Source of the DNA: JAJEFO01 sp965208685
GTDB taxonomy: Bacteria > Pseudomonadota > Alphaproteobacteria > Rhodobacterales > Rhodobacteraceae
Length of the DNA: 64,000 nucleotides
Reading direction: 5' to 3'
Assembly: GCA_965208685.1 (NCBI GenBank)
Contig: CBDBPL010000007.1
Span: forward strand, 2,480,001-2,544,000
Position 1 is the stretch's first letter. Each line of letters begins with the position of its first letter. Made by a program: the position numbers and the translations under genes. Positions 42,605 through 50,944 of this stretch are shown in pieces. Under the pieces are notes generated by a model that had not been told where the DNA came from, made no database searches, and saw only the letters and a program-made list of their open reading frames with translations.

Positions 42605-44760
42605 CGCGATTTCGCCGGACGAGGCCTGCTCAGGAATGTCGCCAGCAACAGGGCCCTCTGAACCAGGCTGACCCTCTGCACCGCTTCCCGGGAGGTGCCG
42701 CGGTCGCGGCAAGCCGGGCCGAGACCGCAGATTGCGGCGACCCGTGCGGGAACGAGGCCGGCAACCGACGGCCAAACCGACGCATGGCGTCCCGCAGCCA
42801 GTTCGAGCTTGCCCGCCACCTCTTCGAAGGCTCTCGCAAGGCGCAGGCCGGCGGCGCGTTCCTTCATCGGCGGCCGGTCCGACAGCTGGGTCAGCTTCCA
42901 GCGCCGGCCGCGCCTGCCCAGGATTTCCCGCATCCTCCGTTCGACCTTCTCGGCGTCGTTGGCGGCAAAATAGGCGACGACGATCTCGGCGGTGACCCGA
43001 TGGGGCGTCATCATCGGATTGCGCTCCGAATCGATGTCCAGCACCTCGACCGCAAGCCTCGCCTTCGCAGATGTCAATTCGATCATTTCGTCAAGCCGGT
43101 TCCACGTCCAGCGCAGCACCGGAACCCGGCGCGTGCGCTTGCCCGGGTTCACCGCTTCGCCTTCCACGGTCAGGCGGTAGCGCCGCGAACCGCGCCGGCT
43201 GGTCACGAAATCGCCGGCCGACTGAACCGGGCTGAGGACGATGGTGCGACTTGCCCGCGACGTCGCCTCGCGGATCAGTTCGGCGCTGTGGAAGGCGCCT
43301 CGGCCCTCGTCGGTATAGAGCAGCACGCCCAGGGGCGTCCGGCCCAGCCTGCGGATCCGGCGCATCGCCCGGAGCGCAAATTCAAGAATGACCACGGGTG
43401 CGCGCGACGTGCCGACGCCCTCGCCGTACACCCACTCCGGGTCCCGCCGGTAGGGTTGCCTTGCGACCTGCGTGTCCACGGGCGTGTCCAGGTGCGCGAT
43501 CAGCAACGTGCCGCCGTCCAGCCCCGCAGATGTCTGCCAGGTCCACACCTCGGGACCGTCGGTCAGCTCCCGGACAGGTTTCATCCCGAGTCCTTCGAGC
43601 ATTCGCCCGGCCTTGCCGACTGCCTGTTCGATCCCGACCGGGTCGTCCGTGCTGCTCGACAGCTGCACCCAGTCGCGCAGGCGCCGTTCGATCCGCTCCC
43701 GGTTCTGCGTGACGTAGAGCAGGATCTGGCTGTCGACATCCGTCGCGCCCCGTTCCAGCGCCGTCACGCTCGGCACGCCGAAGTAGCGGGCGGTGGCGAC
43801 GTCAACCAGCCGGTTGACGAAGCCGGTGAAATCGAGGCCGGCATGATCGGCGCCGACGAGGTAGGACCCGTGCTCGCCCAGGCTCGGCAGCGAGTTGGCT
43901 TCCAGGACGTAGAGCCGTCCGGTGTCGTCAAGCCGCATGTCGATGCGGGCACAGTCGTTCAGGCCGAGCACTCCGAAGGTCCGGATCGCGATGTCCCGCG
44001 CCTTCTCCGTCAGTTCGTCGCCGATCGGCGCCGGGCAGACCGGGCGGATCTGCCGGCCGCTGCGGCCCGTCTTGTCCTCGTAGGTGTAGATCTGGGCGCC
44101 GTCGCCGAAGTCGAGCAGGACCGGCTGGAACGCCTCCACAGGGTCGTTGCCGAGGACACCGACGTTGATTTCGCGACCCTCGATGTACTGCTCGGCGAGC
44201 ACCGGCTGGCGGAACTCCCTGTAGATGACCCCCGACGCTTCGCGCAGCTCTGCCACGTCGCCGACGATCTTGAGCCCGAAGGACACGGCCTCGTTCTTCG
44301 GCTTCACGATCATCGGGAAGGCCAGGTCGGGCGGCAGCTCTGCATCCGGCGTATCGAGCACGGCAAAGTCTGGCGTCGGGATGTCGCGTTGTCGCAGCAG
44401 CATCTTGGTGACGACCTTGTCGAGGGCCAGCGAATGGCCGAGCGGGCCGGACCCGACATAGGGGATGCCGACCATTTCCAGAATGCTCGGCACGTGCGTG
44501 TAGCGGGCCTGGCCCTGCAGACCGTAGGAGACGTTGAACACCATGCCCGGCCGTTCGCCCTGGACGACCTGAGGCATGAAGTCCCCGAGCCGCTCGACAA
44601 GGTCCTTGTCCGCCTCCAGCGAGATCACCTGGTGGCCGCCCTTCTTCAGGGCGTCGACCAGCCGGCGGATCGTCTTGAGGCCGATGCGCTCCCTGTTCGG
44701 CATGCCGAACAGGTTGATGACGTTCTTGCTGCTTCGGTTGTAGACGACCGCGATTTTCAT
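42601..44760 (-). CDS. ATP-grasp ligase fused to M20-type peptidase domain
   Basis: A 719-aa two-domain protein. Residues 1-335 form a D-Ala-D-Ala-ligase-like ATP-grasp domain: VKPKNEAVSFG (lysine 153), AEQYIEGREINVG at 189-201, and the Mg site DCARIDMRLDD with LYVLEANSLPSLGEHGSY (E287, N289). Such domains join a carboxylate to an amine through an acyl phosphate. Residues 400-719 resemble a zinc M20-type peptidase: LLIAHLDTPVD (H423, D425) and LYTDEGRG (D484, E485). Ligase and hydrolase in one chain suggest making and recycling one amide bond. ATG 44760 is chosen because longer starts add low-complexity sequence. It is first in a 4-nt-overlap operon with the GGT and FGase-family genes. Confidence 0.9.
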   Translation of the reverse strand: MKIAVVYNRSSKNVINLFGMPNRERIGLKTIRRLVDALKKGGHQVISLEADKDLVERLGDFMPQVVQGERPGMVFNVSYGLQGQARYTHVPSILEMVGIPYVGSGPLGHSLALDKVVTKMLLRQRDIPTPDFAVLDTPDAELPPDLAFPMIVKPKNEAVSFGLKIVGDVAELREASGVIYREFRQPVLAEQYIEGREINVGVLGNDPVEAFQPVLLDFGDGAQIYTYEDKTGRSGRQIRPVCPAPIGDELTEKARDIAIRTFGVLGLNDCARIDMRLDDTGRLYVLEANSLPSLGEHGSYLVGADHAGLDFTGFVNRLVDVATARYFGVPSVTALERGATDVDSQILLYVTQNRERIERRLRDWVQLSSSTDDPVGIEQAVGKAGRMLEGLGMKPVRELTDGPEVWTWQTSAGLDGGTLLIAHLDTPVDTQVARQPYRRDPEWVYGEGVGTSRAPVVILEFALRAMRRIRRLGRTPLGVLLYTDEGRGAFHSAELIREATSRASRTIVLSPVQSAGDFVTSRRGSRRYRLTVEGEAVNPGKRTRRVPVLRWTWNRLDEMIELTSAKARLAVEVLDIDSERNPMMTPHRVTAEIVVAYFAANDAEKVERRMREILGRRGRRWKLTQLSDRPPMKERAAGLRLARAFEEVAGKLELAAGRHASVWPSVAGLVPARVAAICGLGPACRDRGTSREAVQRVSLVQRALLLATFLSRPRPAKSR

Positions 44761-45453
44761 GGTCCCGTTCCCGTGTTGCCGGGCTCCGCCCTTTCCGCCA
44801 GGCCGACCCGAAGCCAGACTTGTCGGCTTGTGCACTGGCATGCAGCCTGCCGCGCAACGCTCGCATTGGCAATGCGCCGGCGAACCGGACTCTGCCGCGC
44901 AAGCCTGTCCTTGGTACATCGGCCTCTTCCGATTTCAGGCGAATCGTCGCGCCAGGAGGTTCGGCAGCGATGTCCAATGTGCCACGTTCAGGACTGGCAA
45001 CGCTTGAATCGAACGATCACCGAAAACGAAGTGCGTGACTTCTTGATCGGCAGCGCCGGGAATTCCTTCGGCAGAGGGCGCCAAGGCTTCAGGCGCCCGC
45101 GGTTGCTGAATCAATGCTGTCCGCGAGCGTTCCCTGTCCCGCGTCCAGAATGGAGCTGCACGCGGGACCTGCGAAGTCGCGGAGCCTTGAATGGAACCGC
45201 CCGGTTCCGTCCGCGAACCCGACAAACTGATGACTGCCGACGGACAGGGAGCGCTTGCGAGAAACGGTCGCAGGGGCCGATGTCTCGTCTCCGCAAGCGG
45301 CCAAGCTTGCAGGATGATCTTGTCCAGAGAAAGAGGCCCGGTCGCCTGCCGAGCCGTGCGGCAAGGAACGCCCAATGACGTCCGTCAATGGCATCTTGCG
45401 TGCCGTTTCGTTCCGGCGTGTGATGACATCTGGATTCGGAAGGACGGAAACAC
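44761..45453. other. Gene-free divergent region
   Basis: About 690 bp between the divergent ATP-grasp and ThDP-enzyme genes. No frame here looks like protein and no RNA gene is seen. It holds both promoters. GGAAGGACGG just before 45454 is the ThDP gene ribosome-binding site. Confidence 0.5.
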
Positions 45454-47154
45454 ATGCCGAGCGAGCCAAGGAATGCCCTGTCGGGCGCGGAAGCGATGGT
45501 ACGGATGCTCGAAGCCCACGGAGTCCTGCACGTGTTCGGGCTCTGCGGGGATACGACGCTGCCATTCTATGACGCCCTTTACCGTCTTGACCACGGGATA
45601 TCCCATGTTCTGACACGTGACGAGCGCTCGGCGGCCTACATGGCCGACGGTTATGCGCGGGTAACCGGACGCCCCGGAATTTGCGAAGGTCCTTCAGGAG
45701 GCGGCGCGACCTATATCCTGCCGGGCTTGGTGGAAGCCAACGAGAGTTCCATACCGATCCTCTCCATCACTTCCGACGTCAGCACCCGCGCAAAGGGCCA
45801 CTATCCGTTGACCGAGCTCGACCAGGAAGGGCTCATGCGACCGCTGACCAAGTTCAACCAGGTCATCCAGCACGCCGACCAGGTTCCCGACGCGGTTCGC
45901 ACGGCCTTCCGAAAGATGACCACCGGACGCCCCGGCACCGCACATCTCGGGTTTCCTATCGACGTCCAGCGTGGAGAGACCAACCCCGAAGACATCTGGT
46001 CAGATCCTGCGCATGCCGCGTTTCCGGCATTTCCAAGTGGCCCCGACACGGCAGCCACCGATGCCTGCCTGGACGCGCTGCTTTCCGCTCGCTTTCCGCT
46101 GATCATATGCGGGGGCGGCGTGGTTCTGGCGCGTGGCGAGAAAGAGCTGCGGGCGTTCGTCGAAGCTCTAGACATCGCGGTTGCCACAACCATCAGCGGT
46201 CAAGGCGCGCTTCCCGAGACCCACCCGAACTGCATCGGGGTCGTCGGTTCGAACGGCGGCGTTCCCGAGACCCGCGAAGTGGTCGAGCGTGCCGACCTGG
46301 TGCTCTTCGCTGGATGCAGGGCCGGGTCCGTGACCACCGAGCTCTGGCGCCATCCCGCAAAAGGGACTCGGATCCTCCATATCGACAGCGACCCTGAAGT
46401 GATCGGCGCCTCGTACAAGACGGAAGTGGCGGTGGTGTCGGACGCGCGCCTCGCCCTCGCCGCGCTGAACGCCGCACTCGCCGAGCGCGCGGTCGTGCAG
46501 GGATTCGGCGGTGCCGCGGCCATTGCGGGTCCAAAAGCCCGAAAATGGGAAAAATTTCACGCCCTGGCAGAAAGCACGGACACGCCAATCCTGCCGGAGC
46601 GGACCATAGCGACGCTGCGGCGGATTCTCGATGACGACGCCATTGTCGTTGGCGATCCGGGCACGCCCTGCCCTTACATTTCGGCGTACTATGAGTTGAA
46701 CACGTCAGGCCGCAGGCTCTTCTCCAACCGGGCGCACGGCGCTCTCGGCTACGCGCTCTCGGCGGCCGTCGGGGCCGCTGTCGGCGCACCCGGGCATAAG
46801 GTGGTCAGCCTCATGGGAGACGGCAGCTTCGGCTTCACTTGCGGCGAACTTGAGACCGTCACGCGCCTGGGGCTGCCGGTGACCTTCATCGTGTTCTCCA
46901 ACTCGTCCTATGGCTGGATCAAGGCCGGCCAGAAGACCGCGTTCGGAGAACGTTACTACTCGGTCGATTTCGACCGCACCGACCATCGCGCGGTTGCGGA
47001 GGCGTTCGGGGTCACCGCCTTTCGCGCCGACGATCCGGAATCGCTTGAAGCCACGTTGCGCCAGGCGGTTGATCACCCGGGACCCACGCTGGTTGACGTG
47101 ATCAGCCAGCCGCTTCAGGACGCCTGCGCACCGGTCAGCGAATGGATTGCCTGA
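45454..47154 (+). CDS. ThDP-dependent enzyme, acetolactate synthase-like
   Basis: A 566-aa thiamine diphosphate enzyme of the acetolactate synthase/benzoylformate decarboxylase superfamily. The cofactor-activating glutamate is E57 in TRDERSAAYMADGYARVTG. The central domain (about 200-340) is followed by the ThDP/Mg motif GDGSFGFTCGELETVTRLGL (about 454-473) ending in NSSYGW. No FAD-site or catalytic signature decides the reaction; carboligation, oxalyl-type cleavage and decarboxylation are all possible. It is coupled to an enolase-superfamily gene by a TGATG overlap, suggesting that the two act in succession on a sugar-acid or hydroxy-acid substrate. Confidence 0.9.
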   Translation: MPSEPRNALSGAEAMVRMLEAHGVLHVFGLCGDTTLPFYDALYRLDHGISHVLTRDERSAAYMADGYARVTGRPGICEGPSGGGATYILPGLVEANESSIPILSITSDVSTRAKGHYPLTELDQEGLMRPLTKFNQVIQHADQVPDAVRTAFRKMTTGRPGTAHLGFPIDVQRGETNPEDIWSDPAHAAFPAFPSGPDTAATDACLDALLSARFPLIICGGGVVLARGEKELRAFVEALDIAVATTISGQGALPETHPNCIGVVGSNGGVPETREVVERADLVLFAGCRAGSVTTELWRHPAKGTRILHIDSDPEVIGASYKTEVAVVSDARLALAALNAALAERAVVQGFGGAAAIAGPKARKWEKFHALAESTDTPILPERTIATLRRILDDDAIVVGDPGTPCPYISAYYELNTSGRRLFSNRAHGALGYALSAAVGAAVGAPGHKVVSLMGDGSFGFTCGELETVTRLGLPVTFIVFSNSSYGWIKAGQKTAFGERYYSVDFDRTDHRAVAEAFGVTAFRADDPESLEATLRQAVDHPGPTLVDVISQPLQDACAPVSEWIA

Positions 47155-48287
47155 TGACCGTGGCCGAGCACCGCATAGACGGGTTCCGGGTCCACGTGGT
47201 GCACATTCCGGCCAGGACAACGCACTCTCACGGTTCGGGCGACGTCTCGGGCATCAACGCAGCCATTCTGGAACTTTCCACCGACACCGGACTGACTGGC
47301 TGGGGCGAGGCTTCGCCGTGGCCCGTCTTCACCGGGACGGTTGAAGCATCGGCGGCGGCTCTCCACACCTACTTGCGGCCGCATGTACTGGGAGCGGACC
47401 CGGTGCAGGTCGAACGGCTGATGCATGTCGCCGACTCAGTCCTCGTGGGACACGCCGAGGCCAAGGCGGCGCTTGAGTGCGCCCTGCTCGACCTTGCCGG
47501 CCAGGTCGCAGGGCTCTCCATGGCGGAAATGGTTGGCGGCATCTCCCGCAACGAAGTCGCGCTGAGCTTTTCCGTCGCGAATCCCGACTTCGATGCCGAT
47601 CTCGAGGACGTGGCGCGCATTTGGGAGGACGGTGTCCGCCTCTTCAAGCTGAAGACCGGATTCAAGGATCACGGATTCGACCTGATGCGGCTCGAACGGC
47701 TCCGTGCGCTCTACGGCGACGAGATCGGCCTTCGAATCGACTACAACCAAGGGCTTGCCGCCCATGACGCCATTCGCACCGTGCGCGACCTGGAGTCCTT
47801 TCGTCCGGACTTCGTCGAACAGCCGGTCAAGCGTCACGAACGCGCAGCACTTGCCGCGATCACCCAAGCCGTGGACGTGCCGGTCATGGCGGACGAGAGC
47901 GTGTTCGGCGTGGTCGACGCCTTCGAAGGCGCACGCATGAGGATCGCCGACATATTCTCGCTCAAGATCATGAAGTCCGGCGGCATCCGGCGCTGCCTCG
48001 AAGTGGCTGCCATCGCGCGTGCAGCAGGAATCGGGGTGTATGGCGGCTGCATGTTCGAGACGTCCATTGCGCACGCCGCAGGAACGCACCTTGCGGCGGC
48101 ATTGCCTGAACTCTCGCTTGGCTGCGAGTTCTACATGTCCACCTATTATGCCAGTGCCGACATCGCCGAACCCGGGCTGCCGGTGTCGGAAGGCAAGGTC
48201 CAATTGCCGCAAGGTCCCGGCCTGGGGGTCAGGCCGGATCCCGACGCCCTGGCGAGGCATCGAATCGAACTGCTGGATCGACATTGA
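47154..48287 (+). CDS. Enolase-superfamily enzyme (mandelate racemase/muconate lactonizing type)
   Basis: A 377-aa Mg-dependent enzyme of the muconate-lactonizing subgroup. The KxK base pair is K165 and K167 (FKLKTG), metal ligands are D196 (LRIDYNQG), E222 (FVEQPV) and D247 (MADES), and the opposite base is K271 (SLKIMKSGG). The lysine bases on both faces exclude mandelate-racemase-type His/Asp chemistry and fit cycloisomerase, racemase or epimerase activity. ATG 47154 overlaps the ThDP enzyme stop (TGATG); an in-frame ATG 12 nt earlier is also possible. It converges with the GMC oxidoreductase gene. Confidence 0.9.
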   Translation: MTVAEHRIDGFRVHVVHIPARTTHSHGSGDVSGINAAILELSTDTGLTGWGEASPWPVFTGTVEASAAALHTYLRPHVLGADPVQVERLMHVADSVLVGHAEAKAALECALLDLAGQVAGLSMAEMVGGISRNEVALSFSVANPDFDADLEDVARIWEDGVRLFKLKTGFKDHGFDLMRLERLRALYGDEIGLRIDYNQGLAAHDAIRTVRDLESFRPDFVEQPVKRHERAALAAITQAVDVPVMADESVFGVVDAFEGARMRIADIFSLKIMKSGGIRRCLEVAAIARAAGIGVYGGCMFETSIAHAAGTHLAAALPELSLGCEFYMSTYYASADIAEPGLPVSEGKVQLPQGPGLGVRPDPDALARHRIELLDRH

Positions 48288-48572
48288 GGTCGGAACTGAC
48301 CCGCAACGTACAGGGCAATGCCATTCGTGCGCCCGATCTTGCCGAACGCTGCATGGCTGCGACGGGCACGTCATTGCGGCGCGTCGCCAGCCGAGAGAGG
48401 CACTGACCTCGCTTGGCACGCCGCCATGCGACACGGTCACGTTCGGGTTGAACGGCGCCGGTGAAGTTGCCGTCAAGGCCGAGGGCGCGCGGCCGGCACG
48501 TGCAGCGCAGGGTGCCCGGTGGCTGGTTCCGAAATCGGACAGCTGGCTGTGACGGGAGCGCACAAAGGAGGC

Positions 48573-50219
48573 TCACCTCTGTCGAGTGTCCCAGTGGGGA
48601 TCCTTGAAGTAGGGCAGGTTCGAAGACGGAAGCGGCGGCTTGCCGGCGATCATGTCAGCGGCTTTCTCGCCGATCATCATGGTCGGGCAATTGAGATTGG
48701 CGGACGGGATGATCGGCATGATCGAAGCGTCGGCAACTCGCAGGCGATCCATGCCGTGCACACGGCACTCAGGATCCACCACCGCCATCGGATCGACCCC
48801 CATCTTGCACGTACCGGACGGGTGGTAGGAACTGTGGCAGGTGTCGCGCAGCCACGTCTCGATCTCGGCGTCATCCTGGACATCGGCGCCGGGGAAGATC
48901 TCCTCTCCCGTGAACGCAGCCAGCGAAGGCTGAACCAACAGTTCCCGCGACAGCCTGAGACCGGCTGTCATCTCGTCAACGTCTTCGGGATGTTCCAGCA
49001 GGTTGCAACGAATGCGCGGCGCGGCGAAGGGGTCGTTCGAGGACAGACGTACGTATCCGCGGCTCCGTGGACGCTGGCAGGTGAACTGCAACTGGAAGGC
49101 ATGTTCCCGTACGAAGTCGTCGCTGCCTTCGGGCACCGCTATCTGGAAAAGCGCGATCTGCAGATTTGGAAAACGCATGCCCGCCCTGGTCCGGATGAAG
49201 CAGACCGCGTCGAAGTGGTTGCTGGCCAGCAACCCCTTGCGGGTCAGCGCCCACTCCACCACGCCCTTGGCCTGCGACAGGAGATTCAGGTGGCAATAGA
49301 GCGTGACCGGCTTGGTGCACTTCACCTGAAGTGAGGTCAGGGGATGGTCCATCAAGTTTTCGCCGACGCCGGGCAGGTCGTGGATCACCTCGATCCGGTG
49401 CTTGCGCAACCGAGCTGCGGGGCCGATGCCGGACTGCATCAGGATCAGCGGGCTGTTGAACGCACCGGCGGCCAGGATGACCTCGCGTCGCGCCTTCGCG
49501 ACCACCTCCTGGCCGCTCCGAACGAAGCGGATGCCCCTGGCGGTGCGGCTCTCGATCACGATCGTTCGCACCTGGCAGTTGGTCCGGATGTCGAGGTTCG
49601 CGGGCGGATTGCGCAGGTAGCATCGCGCCGTCGATGACCGGCGCCCGTTCGCGACGTTCTTGGGCAAGAGGCCGAATCCGTCCTGCTGGGCGCCGTTGAC
49701 GTCGTCGGTTGCCAGGTAGCCGGCCTCGCGCCCTGCCGCCAGGAAGGCCCGGGTCAGCGGGTGGTCGCCACCCATGGTCGACACTCCGATGCGGCCCTTG
49801 CGCCCCTGGTACTCCGAGTTCCCGTCCGCGCGCGTTTCAAGCCTCTGGAAATAGGGCAGGACCTCAGCGTAGGACCAGCCCTTCGCGCCGGCTTCCGCCC
49901 ATCCGTCGTAATCGAGCGGGTGGCCGCGCAGGTAGAGCAGGCCGTTGATTGAAGACGACCCTCCAAGCACCTTGCCGCGTGGCTGCACGAGGGTACGGCT
50001 GTTCAGAAACGGTTCCGGCTCCGTCTCGTAGCTCCAGTTGTACTTCGGGGCATTGTAGGCATGGCGCATTGCCGCTGGCACATGCAGCAGGGGGCTCCGG
50101 TCCTTCGGGCCGGCTTCAAGCAGAAGCACGTTCGCCGAATCGTTCTCCGCCAGCCGGGCTGCAACGATCGCCCCGGCGCTGCCTGCACCCACCACGATGT
50201 AGTCGAATTCGGTTTGCAT
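48573..50219 (-). CDS. GMC-family FAD-dependent oxidoreductase
   Basis: A 548-aa flavoprotein of the glucose-methanol-choline family, choline-dehydrogenase branch. The FAD Rossmann motif VGAGSAGAIVAARLAE is at 10-25. The GMC signatures GKVLGGSSSINGLLYLRG and AGAFNSPLILMQSGIG are present. The active-site His lies in CHSSYHPSGTCKMG and Asn in PSANLNCPT. It oxidises an alcohol to an aldehyde or ketone. BetA and betaine genes are absent, so choline is not implied. It is last in the run that starts with the M24 gene, 23 bp after the GntR regulator. Confidence 0.92.
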   Translation of the reverse strand: MQTEFDYIVVGAGSAGAIVAARLAENDSANVLLLEAGPKDRSPLLHVPAAMRHAYNAPKYNWSYETEPEPFLNSRTLVQPRGKVLGGSSSINGLLYLRGHPLDYDGWAEAGAKGWSYAEVLPYFQRLETRADGNSEYQGRKGRIGVSTMGGDHPLTRAFLAAGREAGYLATDDVNGAQQDGFGLLPKNVANGRRSSTARCYLRNPPANLDIRTNCQVRTIVIESRTARGIRFVRSGQEVVAKARREVILAAGAFNSPLILMQSGIGPAARLRKHRIEVIHDLPGVGENLMDHPLTSLQVKCTKPVTLYCHLNLLSQAKGVVEWALTRKGLLASNHFDAVCFIRTRAGMRFPNLQIALFQIAVPEGSDDFVREHAFQLQFTCQRPRSRGYVRLSSNDPFAAPRIRCNLLEHPEDVDEMTAGLRLSRELLVQPSLAAFTGEEIFPGADVQDDAEIETWLRDTCHSSYHPSGTCKMGVDPMAVVDPECRVHGMDRLRVADASIMPIIPSANLNCPTMMIGEKAADMIAGKPPLPSSNLPYFKDPHWDTRQR

Positions 50220-50242
50220 GGCTTCCCCGTGCGGGCCTGCGC

Positions 50243-50944
50243 TCAGGCGAGGGCTGCAGTCTCGACTTGCCCGGCCTCGTCCCCGTCCCTTGTGCCGATT
50301 TGGGCAAGTTCGGCCTTCGCGCGAGCCGTGGCGCTGGAAATGTGATCTGCCATCAGGCCGACGGCGGAATCGGTCAGGCGGTCCTTCACCATCGCGAAAA
50401 TGGCCAGGTGTTCGTCAATCAGCTTTCCCGGCAGGTCGCCATGGGCAATCACCCGATACTGGGTCAGCCGCGCGATTCCGTCGTACTGGTCGGCGACGAT
50501 GTCAAGCGAGCGCTGCAGCCGGGTCGGGCCGAGCAACGACATGTGAAACGCCTTGTTGAGCTCGACCATCTCCATCGGATCGCGCACGCGCCTGGTGCTG
50601 ACCAGCACCGCTTCGCATTCGGCAAGCGTCTCAACGGTGTGCCGTTCGACGGCGTCGGCCAGGATCAAGGGCTCCAACGCTCCGCGAATCTGGTTCATCT
50701 CGACAAGTTCGCGGACATCGAGACGGGCCACGATCGGGCTGCGTCGGGGCCGCAATTCGACCAGCCGATCGGCGGCCAGCATCCGAATCGCCTCGCGCAA
50801 CGGACCGATGGAGATGTCCATCTCCTTTGCCAACGGCAATATCTTGAGTTCCTGCTCGGCCCTCAGTTCGCCGGCTATGATCTGCCGCTTGAGGACCTCG
50901 TAGATCGCCTTCGGTCCCTCGCCATAGTTGAGGAGCTGCTTCAT
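50243..50944 (-). CDS. GntR-family regulator, FadR/FCD subfamily
   Basis: A 233-aa transcription factor. Residues 10-72 form a GntR winged helix (YEVLKRQIIAGELRAEQELK, then MDISIGPLREAIRMLAADRLV). Residues 85-225 form an all-helical FCD effector domain with histidines suited to metal or acid binding (FHMSLLG, DEHLAIF). FCD regulators usually sense organic acids and repress nearby catabolic genes. ATG 50944 overlaps the amidase stop by 4 nt. It probably controls its own operon and the divergent aminotransferase genes. Confidence 0.92.
   Translation of the reverse strand: MKQLLNYGEGPKAIYEVLKRQIIAGELRAEQELKILPLAKEMDISIGPLREAIRMLAADRLVELRPRRSPIVARLDVRELVEMNQIRGALEPLILADAVERHTVETLAECEAVLVSTRRVRDPMEMVELNKAFHMSLLGPTRLQRSLDIVADQYDGIARLTQYRVIAHGDLPGKLIDEHLAIFAMVKDRLTDSAVGLMADHISSATARAKAELAQIGTRDGDEAGQVETAALA

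Noticed and set aside
42199..45378. An open frame of more than 1000 codons on the plus strand
   Set aside because: It lies antisense to the ATP-grasp and GGT genes, which have clear catalytic motifs. The antisense product is Arg/Pro/Gly-rich with no domain pattern; long antisense frames are common in GC-rich DNA.
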